From: Halobacillus_B sp963739045 | GTDB taxonomy: Bacteria > Bacillota > Bacilli > Bacillales > Halobacillaceae | Assembly (NCBI GenBank): GCA_963739045.1 | Contig: CAVTYY010000005.1 | Coordinates: 496,001 to 560,000 of the forward strand | Direction: 5' to 3' | Length of the DNA stretch: 64,000 nt | Shown: piece by piece, positions 12,911 through 20,249 of the stretch | How the letters are laid out: each line of letters begins with the position of its first letter | Position numbering within the stretch: the first letter of the stretch is position 1 | Notes under the pieces: generated by a model | Told to the model about the DNA's origin: nothing | Database searches by the model: none | The model's input: only the letters and a program-made list of their open reading frames with translations | Translations under genes and position numbers: made by a program

Positions 12911-13024
12911 TCTGGTGGTGAAGGCGAAGAGGTCACACCTGTTCCCATGCCGAACACAGTAGTTAAGCTCTTCAGCGCCGATGGTAGTCGGGTCGATCCC
13001 CGTGAGAGTAGGACGCTGCCAGGT
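12911..13024 (+). rRNA. rrf: 5S ribosomal RNA
   Basis: tctggtggtgaaggcgaaga at the start, ccatgccgaacac in the middle and gtaggacgctgccagg at the end are standard 5S. Terminal ctgg/ccag pairing sets the ends to within a few nt. Confidence 0.95.
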
Positions 13025-13034
13025 TTCAAATTAT

Positions 13035-13109
13035 TCCACCGTAGCTCAGTGGTAGAGCAATCGGCTGTTAACCGATCGGTCGTAGGTTCGAATCCTACCG
13101 GTGGAGCCA
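13035..13109 (+). tRNA. tRNA-Asn (GTT)
   Basis: First of 15 tRNAs after 5S. Acceptor tccaccg/cggtgga, anticodon loop ctGTTaa, encoded CCA end. The order of the whole cluster (Asn, Ser, Glu, Val, Met, Asp, Phe, Thr, Tyr, Trp, His, Gln, Gly, Cys, Leu) is that of B. subtilis trnD, as I remember it, lacking only the final Leu. Confidence 0.96.
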
Positions 13110-13115
13110 TATTAT

Positions 13116-13208
13116 GGAGAGCTGTCCGAGCTGGCCGAAGGAGCACGATTGGAATTCGTGTAAACCGTTACCACGGTTTCGAGGGTTCGAATCCCTCGCT
13201 CTCCGCCA
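13116..13208 (+). tRNA. tRNA-Ser (GGA)
   Basis: Class II tRNA with a long variable arm. Acceptor ggagagc/gctctcc, anticodon GGA in ttGGAat, CCA encoded. Confidence 0.96.
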
Positions 13209-13226
13209 TAGTAAATTTGCTTTAAT

Positions 13227-13301
13227 GGCCCGTTGGTCAAGTGGTTAAGACACCGCCCTTTCACGGCGGTATCACGGGTTCGAATCCCGTACGGGTCACC
13301 A
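13227..13301 (+). tRNA. tRNA-Glu (TTC)
   Basis: Acceptor ggcccgt/acgggtc, anticodon ctTTCac, CCA encoded. Also a possible source of glutamyl-tRNA for the C5 heme route that includes gsaB. Confidence 0.96.
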
Positions 13302-13307
13302 ATATTC

Positions 13308-13383
13308 GGAGGATTAGCTCAGCTGGGAGAGCACTTGCCTTACAAGCAAGGGGTCGCAGGTTCGAACCCTGCATCCTCCACCA
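13308..13383 (+). tRNA. tRNA-Val (TAC)
   Basis: Acceptor ggaggat/atcctcc, anticodon ctTACaa, CCA encoded. Confidence 0.96.
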
Positions 13384-13416
13384 TTATAATTATATAGGAG
13401 AATATTTCTCCATTGT

Positions 13417-13494
<78 letters not shown>

Positions 13495-13537
13495 ATTATT
13501 TTTTTGGCGCTTCATCCAATCAAATGATTACTTACAC

Positions 13538-13614
13538 GGTCCGGTAGTTCAGCTGGTTAGAATGCCTGCCTGTCACGCAGGAGGTCGCGGGTTCGAGTCC
13601 CGTCCGGACCGCCA
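13538..13614 (+). tRNA. tRNA-Asp (GTC)
   Basis: Acceptor ggtccgg/ccggacc, anticodon ctGTCac, CCA encoded. Confidence 0.96.
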
Positions 13615-13644
13615 CTTTACATATTTACTTTATACATATTAAGC

Positions 13645-13720
<76 letters not shown>

Positions 13721-13728
13721 TTTATTTA

Positions 13729-13804
13729 GCCGGCCTAGCTCAACTGGCAGAGCAACTGATTTGTAATCAGTAGGTTGGGGGTTCAAGTCCTCTGGCCGGC
13801 ACCA
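13729..13804 (+). tRNA. tRNA-Thr (TGT)
   Basis: Acceptor gccggcc/ggccggc, anticodon ttTGTaa, CCA encoded. Confidence 0.96.
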
Positions 13805-13823
13805 TCGCAACGTTTAAAAACGT

Positions 13824-13909
13824 GGAGGGATAGCGAAGTTGGCCAAACGCGGCGGACTGTAAATCCGCTCCCATCGGGTTCGTAGGTTCGAGTCCTACTC
13901 CCTCCACCA
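13824..13909 (+). tRNA. tRNA-Tyr (GTA)
   Basis: Class II with a long variable arm. Acceptor ggaggga/tccctcc, anticodon ctGTAaa, CCA encoded. Confidence 0.95.
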
Positions 13910-13915
13910 TATTAT

Positions 13916-13986
13916 AGGGGTATAGTTCAATGGTAGAACAGCGGTCTCCAAAACCGCCGATGTGGGTTCAACTCCTACTACCCCTG
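13916..13986 (+). tRNA. tRNA-Trp (CCA)
   Basis: Acceptor aggggta/taccccт region (13979-13985), discriminator G, anticodon ctCCAaa. The 3' CCA is not encoded and must be added. Confidence 0.93.
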
Positions 13987-13998
13987 CTTTTCTATCAT

Positions 13999-14072
13999 GG
14001 CGGCTATGGCGAAGGGGTTAACGCACCGGATTGTGGCTCCGGCACTCGAGGGTTCGATTCCCTCTAGTCGCC
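13999..14072 (+). tRNA. tRNA-His (GTG)
   Basis: Extra G(-1) at 13999 faces C73, the histidine identity pair. Acceptor gcggcta/tagtcgc, anticodon ttGTGgc. CCA not encoded; a T run follows. Confidence 0.93.
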
Positions 14073-14103
14073 CTTTTTTTTACTTAATTATTGCGGATTC
14101 AAT

Positions 14104-14178
14104 TGGCCCATAGCCAAGCGGTAAGGCAACGGTTTTTGGTACCGTCATGCGCTGGTTCGAATCCAGCTGGGCCAGCCA
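14104..14178 (+). tRNA. tRNA-Gln (TTG)
   Basis: Acceptor tggccca/tgggcca, anticodon ttTTGgt, CCA encoded. Confidence 0.95.
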
Positions 14179-14181
14179 TTT

Positions 14182-14256
14182 GCGGGAGTAGTTCAGTGGT
14201 AGAACACCACCTTGCCAAGGTGGGGGTCGCGGGTTCGAATCCCGTCTCCCGCTCCA
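14182..14256 (+). tRNA. tRNA-Gly (GCC)
   Basis: Acceptor gcgggag/ctcccgc, anticodon ttGCCaa, CCA encoded. Confidence 0.95.
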
Positions 14257-14320
14257 ATAATTTCTTTCATTTTTCTTCTAAGTTTGAATAGGATATAATA
14301 ATGGTATTGGATTTTGATAT

Positions 14321-14394
14321 GGCGGCATAGCCAAGCGGTAAGGCAGAGGACTGCAACTCCTTTATCACCGGTTCGATTCCGGTTGCCGCCTCCA
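14321..14394 (+). tRNA. tRNA-Cys (GCA)
   Basis: Acceptor ggcggca/tgccgcc, anticodon ctGCAac, CCA encoded. Confidence 0.95.
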
Positions 14395-14401
14395 ATTATT
14401 T

Positions 14402-14483
14402 GCCGGTGTGGCGGAATTGGCAGACGCGCACGACTCAAAATCGTGTTCCTTCGGGAGTGCCGGTTCGACCCCGGCCACCGGTA
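14402..14483 (+). tRNA. tRNA-Leu (CAA)
   Basis: Class II with a variable arm. Acceptor gccggtg/caccggt (G1-U72 wobble), anticodon ctCAAaa. CCA not encoded (cta follows the discriminator). Last of the cluster. Confidence 0.93.
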
Positions 14484-14503
14484 CTACATATGTAGCAGAG
14501 AGT

Positions 14504-14536
14504 AGACTTCAACAGTAATGTTGAGGTCTTTTTTTA
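14504..14536 (+). terminator. Terminator of the rRNA-tRNA operon
   Basis: Stem agacttcaac/gttgaggtct (10 pairs with one wobble), 6-nt loop, seven U, 20 nt after tRNA-Leu. Confidence 0.9.
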
Positions 14537-14658
14537 TTTGTTTTTTACACGACAAAAATAACCCAAAATCGTATGCGTCAAATCGTGTGCATAGGACGTG
14601 TACGTTGGGAAAAAACAAAAAGAACCTTCTAACCAATAATCATTTAGAGGAAATCACC

Positions 14659-14694
14659 AAAAAGGGGTCAGACACAAGTCTGGCCCCTTTTTTT
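14659..14694 (-). terminator. Symmetric palindrome ggggtcagac, bidirectional terminator
   Basis: A run, ggggtcagac, acaa loop, gtctggcccc, T run. It can terminate on both strands and lies just past the stop of the truncated AraC gene. Confidence 0.7.
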
Positions 14695-14706
14695 GATTCA
14701 GACTCT

Positions 14707-15150
14707 TTATTGGTCATTCCCCTCACGATAAGCCGATGGTGTTACTCCTACATTCTTTTTAAAAACACGGTAGAAGTGTGGTACGCTTTGAAATCCTACT
14801 TCTTCAGCAATAGAACCTATATTCTCATCTTTGTTTAATAGCATCTCTTTAGCCATAATTATTTTTTTTGTATTAATGTAATGAATCAAGTTCATACCCG
14901 TGGTTTTTTTAAAAACGCGACTAAAGTGTTCTGGACTAATAAATGCTCTTTGAGCAAGCGTCTTCAATGTAAGTTTTTCACTGAGATTTTCTTCAATGTA
15001 ATGGATAATCGCTTTCATCCATTTTGGCCCAGATTCATAACTTTGGCTATCTAGAGGCTTTTGTTCTAATCCTAATCTAGTCAACGATAAAAGGATAAGG
15101 TTTAACCATTGCACGATTGCTGTTTGATAACCAACTTGTTTTTGGGTCAA
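14707..15150 (-). pseudogene. AraC-family regulator, N-terminally truncated
   Basis: The C-terminal part is an intact AraC/XylS DNA-binding domain: two helix-turn-helix units, the first around LTLKTLAQRAFISPEHFSRV and the second around IGSIAEEVGFQSVPHFYRVF, ending VGVTPSAYR. The N-terminal sensor domain is almost gone. The only start is TTG (15150) without a good RBS. The frame stays open upstream to a stop at about 15225 and encodes FELLNKNTVIVSYYIEL, which looks like leftover sensor sequence. The remnant breaks at a gggaca palindrome (15199-15217) and the gene ends beside another palindrome, so a repeat-associated deletion is likely. If expressed it would be a constitutive DNA-binding fragment. 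Confidence 0.65.
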
Positions 15151-15198
15151 TTCAATATAATAAGAGACAATAACTGTATTTTTATTTAGTAACTCGAA

Positions 15199-15217
15199 GG
15201 GACAAGGTTCCTGTCCC
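15199..15217. repeat. Small gggaca...tgtccc palindrome
   Basis: gggacaaggttcctgtccc, immediately followed by another gatgtccc. It marks the breakpoint of the AraC remnant. Together with the ggggtcagac palindrome at 14659-14694 it may belong to REP-like mobile palindromes; that is inference. Confidence 0.4.
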
Positions 15218-15231
15218 CGATGTCCCTAACT

Positions 15232-15264
15232 AAAGACTGTCGATTTCATCGGCAGTCTTTTTTT
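15232..15264 (+). terminator. Orphan plus-strand terminator
   Basis: Stem aaagactgtcgat/atcggcagtcttt (13 positions, one wobble) with a 3-nt loop and a T run. No plus-strand gene ends here, which fits loss of a gene next to the truncated AraC. Confidence 0.7.
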
Positions 15265-15292
15265 GCTGCAGAAAAATATTTCCAAAATAAAG

Positions 15293-15345
15293 TTGTATAA
15301 CGACACTAATGTCGATATAATATAATTAATAAAGACACTTGTGTC
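15293..15345 (+). promoter_or_regulatory. Efflux operon promoter with two operator-like palindromes
   Basis: TTGTAT (15293-15298), 17-nt spacer, TATAAT (15316-15321). The palindrome cgacactaatgtcg (15301-15314) fills the spacer, and a related one, gacacttgtgtc (15334-15345), lies downstream. Shared half-site GACAC/TGTC. Both would block RNA polymerase when bound, most likely by the TetR protein of this operon. Confidence 0.7.
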
Positions 15346-15367
15346 GTTTTTAAAATGGAGGGATTAT

Positions 15368-16639
15368 ATGAAGCGTTTATTGAGGAACAAGGGGTACATG
15401 ACACTAATGGCAGCTCAGGCAGTTTCAAGTATTGGGGATTGGTTGAGTATCGTGGCCATTATTACTTTAGTCGGTCTGAAATGGAATGCTAGTCCGATGG
15501 AAGTCTCATTCATCATTTTGTGTTTAGCTGTTCCAATGGCCTTGCTGGGACCTGTGGCAGGAACTGTAGCGGACCGATTCAGCCGTAAGACGTTGATGAT
15601 CGTTTCTGATCTGGTGAGGGCAGGGTTGATTCTTCTATTGGCAGCAGCCGATACCATCTGGATTGTGTATGTCTGCTTGTTTACGATTGGAATTTTATCA
15701 GCGGTGTTTATCCCTGCGAAGAATGGAAAGTTAAAGGAATTAGTTCCGGATGGGGATATGAAAAGCGCGATGTCGATTACTTCGATGATCGACTCCAGTA
15801 CTAAAGTGCTTGGTCCGCTGCTTAGTGGGGTTTTGGTCGCGGCTGTTGGAGTTAAGCCGGTGTTTTTCATCGATTCCTCGACCTTTTTAATTTCTTCCTT
15901 ATTTATTTTTTTCTTACCTAACGCCTTAGTATTGATAAAGGACATAGATGGAGAAGAATCTCAGCAGAAGGCAACCTTTAAAGAAGAGTTAGTGGAGGGA
16001 ATTTCGTTTATTAAAGCTGATCGTTATATTCTCGCTGGATTGTTTTTCTTAGGGTTCAGTTTATTTATATTGCAGCTCTCTGACTCGCAAATCATTGTCT
16101 TACTTAGAGAACTTACCAACCCTTCTGCAGATTTGTTTGGATATTTGGTTACTGCCTCAGGCGCAGGCATGTTTGCTTCGGGTTTCATCCTTGCTAGAAA
16201 AACAAATTATCCAGCATATCTTTTAATGCTTGGAGGTGTTTGTGGGATTGGATTGAGCTTTGGTATGATGGCCATATGTACATTATTAGATCTTGGATTA
16301 CCAGTAGCTTGGGGAGCGGGTCTTGGTTTGATTGCTGGTTTCTCGGCTGGCTTCGTATTTATTCCATTTCAAGCTTCAGTTCAAACGGAAACGCCTGTTC
16401 ATATGACGGGCAGAGTGTTTGGAGTCGTGAATAGTGTGACGACGACGGCAACGATCATTGGGCCTTTACTTGGAGGGCTGATGGCCACAGTAATAGGTGT
16501 GATTCCAACGTTTATGGTGACGGCGTCGCTATTAGTAATCGTTTCATTAATGGGATTATTAACAAAAAGCAAAGTAGAGCGGGGGAAGAATAATGTCTCC
16601 AAGAGTAAGCAAGGAACACCTGGAACAACGACGGGCTGA
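15368..16639 (+). CDS. MFS efflux transporter
   Basis: A 423-residue secondary transporter with about 12 membrane helices. The MFS loop motif between TM2 and TM3 is GPVAGTVADRFSRKTLMIVSD in part (G...ADRFSRK), and a long central cytoplasmic loop (DGEESQQKATFKEELVEG) is present. A related motif in the C-terminal half is HMTGRVFGVVNS. It resembles the MFS_3/enterobactin-exporter-like group and B. subtilis YfiS. Upstream GTG 15341 is in frame, but ggaggg 7 nt before ATG 15368 decides the start. The 3' end overlaps the TetR gene by 47 nt. The substrate is probably a drug-like compound, by inference from the regulator. Confidence 0.88.
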   Translation: MKRLLRNKGYMTLMAAQAVSSIGDWLSIVAIITLVGLKWNASPMEVSFIILCLAVPMALLGPVAGTVADRFSRKTLMIVSDLVRAGLILLLAAADTIWIVYVCLFTIGILSAVFIPAKNGKLKELVPDGDMKSAMSITSMIDSSTKVLGPLLSGVLVAAVGVKPVFFIDSSTFLISSLFIFFLPNALVLIKDIDGEESQQKATFKEELVEGISFIKADRYILAGLFFLGFSLFILQLSDSQIIVLLRELTNPSADLFGYLVTASGAGMFASGFILARKTNYPAYLLMLGGVCGIGLSFGMMAICTLLDLGLPVAWGAGLGLIAGFSAGFVFIPFQASVQTETPVHMTGRVFGVVNSVTTTATIIGPLLGGLMATVIGVIPTFMVTASLLVIVSLMGLLTKSKVERGKNNVSKSKQGTPGTTTG

Positions 16640-17210
16640 TATACTTGAAGCAGCAAAACAAGTATTTATTGAACAGGGTTATGAGCGGACAACAATGAAG
16701 CATGTGATGGATGCCGCGAATGTAAGCAGAGGCGGGTTGTATCAATATTTCGCTAATAAAGAAGATTTGTTTGAATCTTTACTAGAGAATAATATCTCTT
16801 CAACTTCTAAGGACAATCAAGAAAAGCTGGATGAGAAAGTGGAATCATATTGGGATTTGCTCTTGTTAAGAATATTTGGAGAAGAGCGCGAACCTGATGA
16901 CAAAATAGATCCGTTAGCTCCCAGTCATTTAGAGTTTTTCATTACTGGACGAAATGATGAGCGGAGGCGGCAGTACGGACAAAATCGATATTATCAAGGA
17001 TTGAAAATCTATGCGGATGTGCTTAGAGCTGGACAGGACAGCGGAGAGTTTAGCAGTCAGTACGATTGTGAGATCTTAGCCCGGACGATTATTTCTTTTA
17101 TTGATGGTTTAGCCCTGGATGATGCCATTCTTCCAAAGCAGGATAGTAAGATCAAAGAACAGTCGGTTTTGTTTGTTTCGTATTTAAAAACGGCGCTTGG
17201 CGTAAGTTAA
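16593..17210 (+). CDS. TetR/AcrR-family repressor of the efflux operon
   Basis: 205 residues. The N-terminal HTH (residues 12-58) reads RRADILEAAKQVFIEQGYER then TTMKHVMDAANVSRGGLYQYFANKE in pieces; the C-terminal half is the ligand-binding helical domain. The start overlaps the transporter gene, with gggggaag 5 nt upstream, so translation is probably coupled. It resembles YfiR of B. subtilis, which also neighbours an MFS gene. The likely targets are the two GACAC palindromes in the operon promoter, giving autoregulation and drug-induced expression. Confidence 0.88.
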   Translation: MSPRVSKEHLEQRRADILEAAKQVFIEQGYERTTMKHVMDAANVSRGGLYQYFANKEDLFESLLENNISSTSKDNQEKLDEKVESYWDLLLLRIFGEEREPDDKIDPLAPSHLEFFITGRNDERRRQYGQNRYYQGLKIYADVLRAGQDSGEFSSQYDCEILARTIISFIDGLALDDAILPKQDSKIKEQSVLFVSYLKTALGVS

Positions 17211-17216
17211 CAATAA

Positions 17217-17256
17217 TAAGAAAAGAATCAGAGACAGCTCTGATTCTTTTCTTATT
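17217..17256 (+). terminator. Terminator between convergent TetR and small membrane protein genes
   Basis: Stem ataagaaaagaatcagag/ctctgattcttttcttat with an acag loop. A-rich and T-rich flanks make it usable on both strands. Confidence 0.85.
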
Positions 17257-17434
17257 TCTCTTTTATCATTCTTAAAGTTTTACGTAAGTAGATATAGATG
17301 ATGTATCCTATAGCTGCGATCAGGCAAATGCATAGAACGGCCCAAACGTAGTTGAGCATACTTGGTGCGATGATCGTCACCATTGCCACTACTATTGCCG
17401 CTGCAATAAAAAAGGTCAGTAATCGGGCAACCAT
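17252..17434 (-). CDS. Small two-helix membrane protein
   Basis: 60 residues with two hydrophobic helices (about 4-25 and 28-49) and a basic tail RKTLRMIKEK. Strong ribosome-binding site gggaggg 7 nt before ATG. I do not recognise the family. It ends inside the shared terminator and converges on the efflux operon. Confidence 0.65.
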   Translation of the reverse strand: MVARLLTFFIAAAIVVAMVTIIAPSMLNYVWAVLCICLIAAIGYIIYIYLRKTLRMIKEK

Positions 17435-17595
17435 GTTTCTTCCCTCCCGGGTCCAGTGTTTACCGATATTATAACTCTTTCCAGAAGGATTTGTCTAAAT
17501 CGCAAGTACGTTAGAAGGAAAGGACATCCCGATGATCCAGATTTGAGACCCGGTTATGTAAAAGTTCATCTAATTAACATAGAGTTGTTACTAAA

Positions 17596-17693
17596 TTGTG
17601 AAATGATGAACAAAGTCATTCCAATTTAAACTAAAGGGAGTATTCTAGAAGTGTAAGGAAGAGCAATTATTAATCTTGTGAAATGTTGAACAA
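17596..17693 (+). promoter_or_regulatory. Two Rex-like operators upstream of the DoxX gene
   Basis: TTGTGAAATGATGAACAA (17596-17613) and TTGTGAAATGTTGAACAA (17676-17693) differ at one base and are 80 bp apart. Against the Rex palindrome TTGTGAAnnnnTTCACAA the left half is perfect and the right half 5 of 7. The second copy ends 8 nt before the RBS. Rex senses NADH/NAD+, so low oxygen or overflow would induce the gene. The spacing of about eight helical turns would allow looping. Confidence 0.55.
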
Positions 17694-17715
17694 ATCATGA
17701 AAGGGGAGAATGAAA

Positions 17716-18222
17716 ATGTTTGTACACTGGTTAAGAAATCACAAAGCAGCTGCTGGGATCCTCGCCGTAATGAGAATGTATCTTGGATTTGAATGGGTTA
17801 CAGGGGCGTATCACAAAATCACCGGAGGTTTTGATGCGACAGGATTTCTGCAAGGAGCGATTGCTAATACCGGAGGAGAACATCCGGCTGTTCAGGGCTG
17901 GTGGGGAGTTTTTCTAGAAAAAGTGGCCTTGCCGAATGCTAGTTTATTCAGTTATTTAGTTATGTGGGGGGAACTTCTGGTTGGAATCGCACTTATCTTA
18001 GGGGTTTTTACTACCTTTGCAGCTTTAATGGGAATCATCATGAATTTCGCCTTCCTATTCAGTGGAACAGTCAGCACGAACGGTCAAATGATTTTGATCG
18101 CCATTTTCATCCTGACTGCCGGATTTAATGCCGGTCGATTGGGTCTTGATCACTGGGTAATCCCAACCTGCAAACATTTGGCAGCCAAACCTTTCCAACG
18201 CAGAAAAATACAAGCGGCGTAA
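17716..18222 (+). CDS. DoxX family membrane protein
   Basis: 168 residues with four predicted membrane helices (about 12-28, 72-92, 95-115 and 120-140). Family motifs visible are RMYLGFEWVTGAYHKI near the N-terminus and the GELLVGIALILG helix. DoxX-like proteins include subunits of thiosulfate:quinone oxidoreductase and proteins of thiol/quinone stress; the exact role here is unknown. ATG at 17710 is too close to the RBS aggggag, so the ATG at 17716 is preferred. Two Rex-like sites upstream suggest redox control. Confidence 0.85.
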   Translation: MFVHWLRNHKAAAGILAVMRMYLGFEWVTGAYHKITGGFDATGFLQGAIANTGGEHPAVQGWWGVFLEKVALPNASLFSYLVMWGELLVGIALILGVFTTFAALMGIIMNFAFLFSGTVSTNGQMILIAIFILTAGFNAGRLGLDHWVIPTCKHLAAKPFQRRKIQAA

Positions 18223-18229
18223 CTTGAAA

Positions 18230-18258
18230 CGGATCTGCCTGGCAGATCCGCCTCTTTT
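18230..18258 (+). terminator. DoxX gene terminator
   Basis: Stem cggatctg/cagatccg, 5-nt loop, then cctcttttt. Confidence 0.8.
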
Positions 18259-18333
18259 TCTACAAGTCAGTCATTCTTTTGATTACAGCAGCCCACCTCT
18301 TTGGAGCATGGATGCCTTTCGAGGTCCCTATAT

Positions 18334-18438
18334 TCAATGGACCAGCATAAATATTCCGCCAATGAGCAAGCATACGGAACCGGTGACAAGTGAAATTTTT
18401 ACTGGACGGCTGGCTTTGTGAAACATTCTGAAGAACAT
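18334..18438 (-). CDS. Possible 34-residue single-helix membrane peptide
   Basis: ATG at 18438 after gaggtggtgg; the peptide MFFRMFHKASRPVKISLVTG continues with a hydrophobic helix SVCLLIGGIFMLVH and stops. It lies 107 nt downstream of the ABC permease stop on the same strand and may be the last gene of that operon. It could also be chance or a gene remnant; no family recognised. Confidence 0.33.
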   Translation of the reverse strand: MFFRMFHKASRPVKISLVTGSVCLLIGGIFMLVH

Positions 18439-18544
18439 TTGCCCCACCACCTCGCTTTAATTAGTACTATAGGATACGGATGATCGGATAGAAAGGATTC
18501 AATGATTTCACTTGCGGACAATACCTTGATCATAATCGTTCCGT

Positions 18545-19324
18545 TTAATGATGATCCGCAAACTTCCACCAAGAAGAAGTTCCTGTAAATCCAATAATAC
18601 TTGTGAAAAGGATAATCGTTAAACTTAACAGGGTAAGCGGACTTTCTTCTCCTGTTGTACCGCTGAATAAGGCAGGTATGGCCCAGGGAAAGTAATCCCC
18701 ATAACCAATGGCACCGATAATTTGCGCAAGGACAACCATTAATATAATAAAGCCAAGCGGTGCCAGATACCCTTTACCATAGCAGGCAAAGAAAGCCACA
18801 GGGGTACTTAAAGCCATCGTCAGCAGTGCTGAAATGAAGAAGATAAAAAGTCCATGCTCAAGAACGGAAGCGGACCAGCCAGGCAGTCCGATCACTCCAC
18901 CCAGAAGTAAACCGATGGAGAGAATATAGATCGTTAAGCAAAGGGTAGTGATTAGTATGGCAGTAAATTTCGCATAAACAATCATTCCTCTTGAAAAAGG
19001 AAGAGCAAGGAGGTCTTTTACGGTTTGGTCAGAGTATTCCCTGCCAAACACCCAGCTGGTAATAAAGCCGAACACGATGACTCCTCCTATGGAAATAATT
19101 TGAGCTAGTAGACTAAAGTAAGAGGGCCAGGTGGCCTCGCCTGCCAATTGGGCTTTCGCTCCGAGTAATCCAGAAGTTTCCGCAAAATCAGGATTTTTCA
19201 AAATAAACATAAAGAAAGCAGCCATGAGCGGACCAATAGTAAATGCAGCACTCGTGATCCAAACCATTTTGGAATTAAGAATTTTAAGTCCTTCTGTGTG
19301 AAACACGGCCAGAAACTGCCTCAT
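18545..19324 (-). CDS. ABC-2 type transporter permease
   Basis: 259 residues with six predicted helices. The pattern is that of ABC-2 permeases: an N-terminal helix followed by a long extracellular segment, then GFITSWVFGREYSDQTVKDLLALPFSR, whose amphipathic part contacts the ATPase. The start overlaps the ATPase gene by 41 nt, with aaaggagag before ATG, indicating coupled translation. It probably exports a peptide, antibiotic or lipid together with the adjacent ATPase. Confidence 0.88.
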   Translation of the reverse strand: MRQFLAVFHTEGLKILNSKMVWITSAAFTIGPLMAAFFMFILKNPDFAETSGLLGAKAQLAGEATWPSYFSLLAQIISIGGVIVFGFITSWVFGREYSDQTVKDLLALPFSRGMIVYAKFTAILITTLCLTIYILSIGLLLGGVIGLPGWSASVLEHGLFIFFISALLTMALSTPVAFFACYGKGYLAPLGFIILMVVLAQIIGAIGYGDYFPWAIPALFSGTTGEESPLTLLSLTIILFTSIIGFTGTSSWWKFADHH

Positions 19325-20249
19325 GAGTTGTCTCTCCTTTTTCTTTAATCATCCTTAGAAAATAGTCTTCCAAATTTTCTTTCTCAACGGCGAGGTGGGT
19401 GAGAGAATGGCTGCTTTCCACAAGCAGACGGGCAATTTGATCAGGGTGTTCAATGGCTTTAGCATCATAGGTTTCTAAATTGCCATGTTTATTCACTCCA
19501 CAAGAAACGCCTGCTTTGTTTAACGTTCGCTCTGCAGATGAGTGATTCGCTGTATTTATGATTAATCGTTGGTTAAGCAGGAGCTTTAACTGTTTGGATT
19601 CAATTTCCTGGATTAAGCGTCCCTGGTGAATAATCCCGATGTTGGTCGCTATCTGAGCAATTTCGCTTAATAGATGACTCGATATAAAAATGGTAATGCC
19701 GTGATTTCCCGACAGATCTAAAAGCAGTTCGCGAATCTCTACGATTCCTGCAGGGTCCAGCCCATTAACAGGTTCGTCTAATAACAATACCTCAGGCTGA
19801 TGCATAAGTGCTTTGGCTATCCCAAGCCGCTGAGCATTTCCCAGGGAAAGGTTTTTGGCTTTTTTATGCTCATAAGGGTTCAGCTTGAGCAGTTGGATGA
19901 CCCGGTCCACAGCATTTGGGTCGGACAGCAATCGGATGCGCCGGAAAATTTCTAAATTCTCTCTAACCGTGAGTTCGGGATAAGCATGAGGTGTTTCTAC
20001 CATATAACCTACCTTTGTAAAGAGATCAGGGGTAGCCTGGGAAACTTTTCTTCCTTTAATAAAGCAGCTGCCATGAGTAGGGCGGATCATACCAAGGAGC
20101 ATGCGGATCGTGGTTGTTTTTCCGGCTCCATTAAGTCCCAAGAAACCATAGATAGCGCCTTTGTTAATCGAAAGAGAGACATCATCAACGGCTCTTTCTC
20201 CTTTATAAATTTTGGACAGATGCTTGGTTTCAAGGATAGGTTTCATCAT
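19284..20249 (-). CDS. ABC transporter ATP-binding protein
   Basis: 321 residues, single nucleotide-binding domain. Walker A is GLNGAGKTTTIRML (about 38-51), with Asn where Pro is usual. The signature is LSLGNAQRLGIAKAL, a departure from LSGGQ seen in exporters of the BcrA/drug type. Walker B is VLLLDEPVNGLDP, followed by the switch histidine in SSHLLSEI. The C-terminal 90 residues are a variable extension. The ATG follows the TetR stop without a gap, and aaaaaggag lies inside the TetR 3' end. The partner permease overlaps downstream. Confidence 0.92.
   Translation of the reverse strand: MMKPILETKHLSKIYKGERAVDDVSLSINKGAIYGFLGLNGAGKTTTIRMLLGMIRPTHGSCFIKGRKVSQATPDLFTKVGYMVETPHAYPELTVRENLEIFRRIRLLSDPNAVDRVIQLLKLNPYEHKKAKNLSLGNAQRLGIAKALMHQPEVLLLDEPVNGLDPAGIVEIRELLLDLSGNHGITIFISSHLLSEIAQIATNIGIIHQGRLIQEIESKQLKLLLNQRLIINTANHSSAERTLNKAGVSCGVNKHGNLETYDAKAIEHPDQIARLLVESSHSLTHLAVEKENLEDYFLRMIKEKGETTHEAVSGRVSHRRT

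Noticed and set aside
18224..18421. 65-codon plus-strand frame after the DoxX gene
   Set aside because: No RBS, and it begins inside the terminator.
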